Below, in pieces: positions 5,192 to 6,765 of a stretch of 6,765 nucleotides of DNA (positions are counted from its first letter, which is position 1; every line of letters starts with the position of its first letter). The stretch spans positions 1 to 6,765 of the forward strand of contig DATDVT010000017.1 in assembly GCA_035289905.1 (NCBI GenBank), read 5' to 3'. A program made the translations under genes and the position numbers. The notes below the pieces were generated by a model, which did no database searches, had not been told where the DNA came from, and saw only the letters and a program-made list of their open reading frames with translations. The DNA comes from DATDVT01 sp035289905 (GTDB lineage Archaea; Nanobdellota; Nanobdellia; SCGC-AAA011-G17; GW2011-AR18).

Positions 5192-5701
5192 ATGGAAATT
5201 ATATTAAAACCTTTTTTTGAAGCCCCAAATAAAAGGTATAGTATTCGAGAATTAGCAAGAGTTTTAAAAATAAATCATACTACAGTAAGACAACATTTAA
5301 ATAGTTTAGTTAAAGAAGAATTTCTAACAATTAAAAAAGAAGGAATTTATTCTTTTTATCAGTTAATCCTATCAAAAAAAACATTAAATTTAAAATTATA
5401 TTACAATTTAGAAAAGATCAGAACCTCAAAAATTATAGGAGATTTAGAAAAAGCCTATGATCTCCCAATTATAATCTTATTCGGCAGCTATGCCTCAGCT
5501 ACAGACACTTTAACTAGTGATATTGATCTTTGTTTAATCACAAATGTAGAAAAAGAATTCGCATTGAGCAAATATGAAAAAATTCTAAATAAAAAAATAA
5601 GTTTGCATAAATTTAATAAATCTCAATGGAAAAATCTAAATATTTCATTAAAAAGTAATATTTGTAACGGAATAGTTTTATCAGGAGAATTAGAATTATG
5701 A
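5192..5701 (+). CDS. wHTH-MNT nucleotidyltransferase, putative antitoxin of pair B
   Basis: A 169-residue protein. Residues 1-60 form a winged helix-turn-helix: YSIRELARVLKINHTTVRQH (16-35), then a wing KEEFLTIKKEGIYSFYQL. The MNT domain has IILFGSYASA (94-103; G98-S99) and SDIDLCLI (109-116; DxD at D110/D112), and closes with CNGIVLSGELEL (158-169), a common ending in this family. The third acidic residue is not obvious: the strand KISLHKF has His139 near where it might be. Its stop overlaps the start of the HEPN gene as ATGA, a strong sign of coupled translation. By analogy with MntA it should neutralise the HEPN partner, possibly by AMPylation, and may also regulate transcription through the winged helix. 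It is clearly not a recent copy of the gene at 3445. Confidence 0.85.
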   Translation: MEIILKPFFEAPNKRYSIRELARVLKINHTTVRQHLNSLVKEEFLTIKKEGIYSFYQLILSKKTLNLKLYYNLEKIRTSKIIGDLEKAYDLPIIILFGSYASATDTLTSDIDLCLITNVEKEFALSKYEKILNKKISLHKFNKSQWKNLNISLKSNICNGIVLSGELEL

Positions 5702-6111
5702 ACTTTGAAAACAGTTTAAAAGAAGAAAAAACTGAAAGTGTTCATATAAATAAAATCAGAGCTTCAAGTTTATTTAATTCTTCAACTCAAGCAATAGAAA
5801 CTGCAAAAATTATTCCGTTAAATATAACTACCTCTAAAACGATATTAAGAGAGCTTTATGAAGGGTTAAGGGAATGTTGTGAAGCAATAGGTTATTTAAA
5901 AGGTTATAAATTTTTAGATCATGAATCTATCGGTTATTTTTTAAGAGATATTCTAAAAGAACGATCAATCTTTTCTAAATTTGATAGATATAGAAGGTTA
6001 AGAAACGGAATTAATTATTATGGAGATTCAATAGATTTAGAAACAGTTAAAGAAGCCGTTACAGAAATACCTAAAATTATCAAAGAATTAGAAAAATATT
6101 TTAAGGATTAA
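5698..6111 (+). CDS. HEPN-domain protein, putative toxin of pair B
   Basis: A 137-residue helical protein, ATGA-coupled to the MNT gene. The region REL-YEGLRECCEAIGYLKGY (51-70) corresponds to the core HEPN helix, and KFDRYRRLRNGINYYGDSID (94-113) holds the conserved motif of this subfamily: R102-NGI-N106-Y107-Y108. That is related to, but not the same as, the RX4-6H motif of HEPN RNases, with Asn in the His place. Tyrosines 107/108 are candidates for modification by the MNT partner. The two-gene order (MNT first, HEPN second) and the overlap are typical of toxin-antitoxin pairs. Function as a toxin is inferred from the arrangement, and RNase activity is not assured given the motif change. 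It does not resemble the HEPN protein at 3947 outside the fold. Confidence 0.75.
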   Translation: MNFENSLKEEKTESVHINKIRASSLFNSSTQAIETAKIIPLNITTSKTILRELYEGLRECCEAIGYLKGYKFLDHESIGYFLRDILKERSIFSKFDRYRRLRNGINYYGDSIDLETVKEAVTEIPKIIKELEKYFKD

Positions 6112-6112
6112 C

Positions 6113-6120
6113 TTTATAAA
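6113..6120 (+). promoter_or_regulatory. TATA-like box of the PLDc_N-type gene
   Basis: TTTATAAA right after the stop of the HEPN gene, centred about 25 bases before the ATG at 6142, with no Shine-Dalgarno site. A leaderless-type promoter. Confidence 0.5.
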
Positions 6121-6141
6121 ATATAAAAATAATTTAATTTT

Positions 6142-6444
6142 ATGGAATTAATATCTATGATTCTATATGGTACTGCAACAGCTATTGCTTTTATTATATG
6201 GGCTTTAATGTTAATTGATGTAATTAAATCAAAACATCCAAAAAAAATAATGTGGTTATTAATAATAATTTTACTTCCGCTTATTGGAGCAGTTATTTAT
6301 GCAATTGTAGTTAAATTAAGAAAACAAGAGGTTACAGAAGAACAAGTAGGAGAACAACCTCTAGAACAACAATTATCAGAATCAATTCAACCCCAAACGC
6401 AAGAACAAGTAGTAGAACAAATTCAACAAACTATTCAAATATAA
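6142..6444 (+). CDS. Small PLDc_N-type membrane protein with a Gln/Glu-rich tail
   Basis: A 100-residue protein with two predicted membrane helices (about 5-26 and 36-57) joined by a short basic loop (KSKHPKK). The pattern ALMLIDVIKSKHPKKIMWLL then LPLIGAVIYAIV matches the PLDc_N domain, found at the N-terminus of cardiolipin synthases and also as small stand-alone proteins of unknown role, such as bacterial antibiotic-export or bacteriocin-linked membrane proteins. No phospholipase D HKD catalytic domain follows. Instead residues 61-99 form a soluble tail rich in Gln and Glu with imperfect EQ repeats (EEQVGEQPLEQQ, QEQVVEQIQQ), likely helical or coiled-coil. It is probably not part of the preceding pair, since it has its own promoter. 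Domain call good, function unknown. Confidence 0.72.
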   Translation: MELISMILYGTATAIAFIIWALMLIDVIKSKHPKKIMWLLIIILLPLIGAVIYAIVVKLRKQEVTEEQVGEQPLEQQLSESIQPQTQEQVVEQIQQTIQI

Positions 6445-6494
6445 AACTGTTTTGTCTTAAATTATTCTAGAATTATATAAATTGATTATAACAT

Positions 6495-6503
6495 AAAAAA
6501 AAA
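6495..6503 (-). terminator. Possible minus-strand U-tract terminator
   Basis: Nine A on the plus strand, hence nine T on the minus strand. Archaeal RNA polymerase stops at such U-tracts, so a minus-strand transcript entering from the right could end here. Weak evidence, as A-runs are common in DNA this AT-rich. Confidence 0.25.
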
Positions 6504-6605
6504 GAAGAGATTAATTAATAAAGTGAGCTTTTACTTTTGTATAACTAACATTCTGAGATTTATATATAGACTTAAAATTTATTCAATACCCTTCCAAAAC
6601 CTTTA

Positions 6606-6620
6606 AACCCAGATACCCTC
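6606..6620. repeat. Short motif, copy 1 (of 6606-6620 and 6671-6684)
   Basis: AACCCAGATACCCTC, matched 65 bases downstream by AACCAGATAACCTC with one missing base and one change. Similarity continues weakly on the right (TGGAGAGCTG versus GGAAGAGTTG). This copy also forms a small perfect stem, CCAGA (6609-6613) with TCTGG (6619-6623). Confidence 0.6.
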
Positions 6621-6629
6621 TGGAGAGCT

Positions 6630-6657
6630 GAGATGCATTCACTTCGTTCAACATCTC
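6630..6657. repeat. Hairpin 1 in the right intergenic region
   Basis: Perfect 6-bp stem GAGATG (6630-6635) with CATCTC (6652-6657) and a 16-base loop. Six T follow at 6663-6668, so on the plus strand it could be a terminator; read on the minus strand it lies next to motif copy 1. Confidence 0.45.
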
Positions 6658-6670
6658 TAAAATTTTTTAT

Positions 6671-6684
6671 AACCAGATAACCTC
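6671..6684. repeat. Short motif, copy 2
   Basis: AACCAGATAACCTC, the partner of 6606-6620, followed like it by a hairpin a few bases to the right. It does not conserve the small CCAGA/TCTGG stem of copy 1, so the shared element is sequence rather than that stem. Confidence 0.6.
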
Positions 6685-6691
6685 GGAAGAG

Positions 6692-6713
6692 TTGTGCACT
6701 TTTAGTAGCACAA
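6692..6713. repeat. Hairpin 2 in the right intergenic region
   Basis: Perfect 6-bp stem TTGTGC (6692-6697) with GCACAA (6708-6713) and a 10-base loop. It occupies the same position relative to motif copy 2 as hairpin 1 does to copy 1, but the stem sequences differ, which suggests structure may matter. Confidence 0.45.
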
Positions 6714-6765
6714 AATACATACCAAAACTCTTAAATACTAAATATCTTACTGGTTAGTAATGACA

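Larger units (their letters stand above)
6445..6765. other. Intergenic region without a recognised gene
   Basis: No convincing coding sequence on either strand. The first half is AT-rich and holds an A-tract (6495-6503). The second half (about 6595-6725) is richer in GC than the rest of the non-coding DNA and holds two copies of a short motif, each near a hairpin (listed separately). It could encode a structured RNA or be a relic or end of a mobile element lying beyond the right edge. Confidence 0.5.

Noticed and set aside
5152..6141. Flanking direct repeats around MNT/HEPN pair B
   Set aside because: The left flank (5152-5191) and right flank (6112-6141) share only TATA-like TTTATAAA cores, as expected for promoters. 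No repeat comparable to the 38-bp one was seen.
6464..6473. ATTCTAGAAT palindrome as an operator
   Set aside because: A 10-bp palindrome in AT-rich spacer after a gene end, without a second copy; expected by chance.
6572..6730. Minus-strand frame of about 52 codons ending at 6572-6574
   Set aside because: No start with a promoter or Shine-Dalgarno site, no recognised similarity, and it runs through two hairpins. The repeated motif is explained better at DNA or RNA level.
1..6765. tRNA or rRNA genes
   Set aside because: No cloverleaf with a T-arm GTTCRA-type sequence and no rRNA-like GC-rich segment was seen on either strand.

Overview
This 6.8 kb, very AT-rich window looks archaeal, most likely from a DPANN-type genome (Nanoarchaeota, Pacearchaeota or Woesearchaeota-like). 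Three things support this. Most genes start 24-29 bases downstream of a TATA-like box with no Shine-Dalgarno site, the pattern of leaderless archaeal transcripts. Four genes begin with an archaeal class III (prepilin peptidase) signal, such as KKG|ISPLIATVL. The accessory genes are MNT nucleotidyltransferase/HEPN pairs, a TnpB transposase and a DUF4143 ATPase, all common in such genomes. The lineage is inferred from sequence character only.

Layout. 1-~390: the 5' part of an IS200/IS605-type tnpB on the minus strand, with its promoter and a hairpin that probably marks the transposon left end. ~365-988: the C-terminal half of an AAA ATPase with a DUF4143 domain, apparently cut by that insertion. 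1025-1549: type IV pilin/archaellin-like gene 1. 1575-2273: a decayed MNT/HEPN pair, with only the tail of the nucleotidyltransferase left and a HEPN gene split over three frames. 2300-3317: two more pilin-like genes in a tight operon, each with a strong Shine-Dalgarno site. 3445-4432: an apparently intact wHTH-MNT/HEPN pair between two perfect 38-bp direct repeats. 4459-5151: a fourth, divergent pilin-like gene. 5192-6111: a second, unrelated-looking wHTH-MNT/HEPN pair. 6142-6444: a small PLDc_N-type membrane protein. 6445-6765: no gene, but two copies of a short motif, each next to a hairpin.

The main theme is alternation: pilin-like surface protein genes with three MNT/HEPN modules inserted between them, one dead and two apparently live. 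MNT/HEPN pairs are known toxin-antitoxin-like modules in which the HEPN protein is the putative RNase and the MNT enzyme neutralises it, in the studied case by AMPylation. The 38-bp repeats suggest that the middle module arrived as a discrete cassette and duplicated the promoter of the downstream pilin-like gene. Whether the modules protect, regulate or merely sit in the pilin locus cannot be decided from this window.
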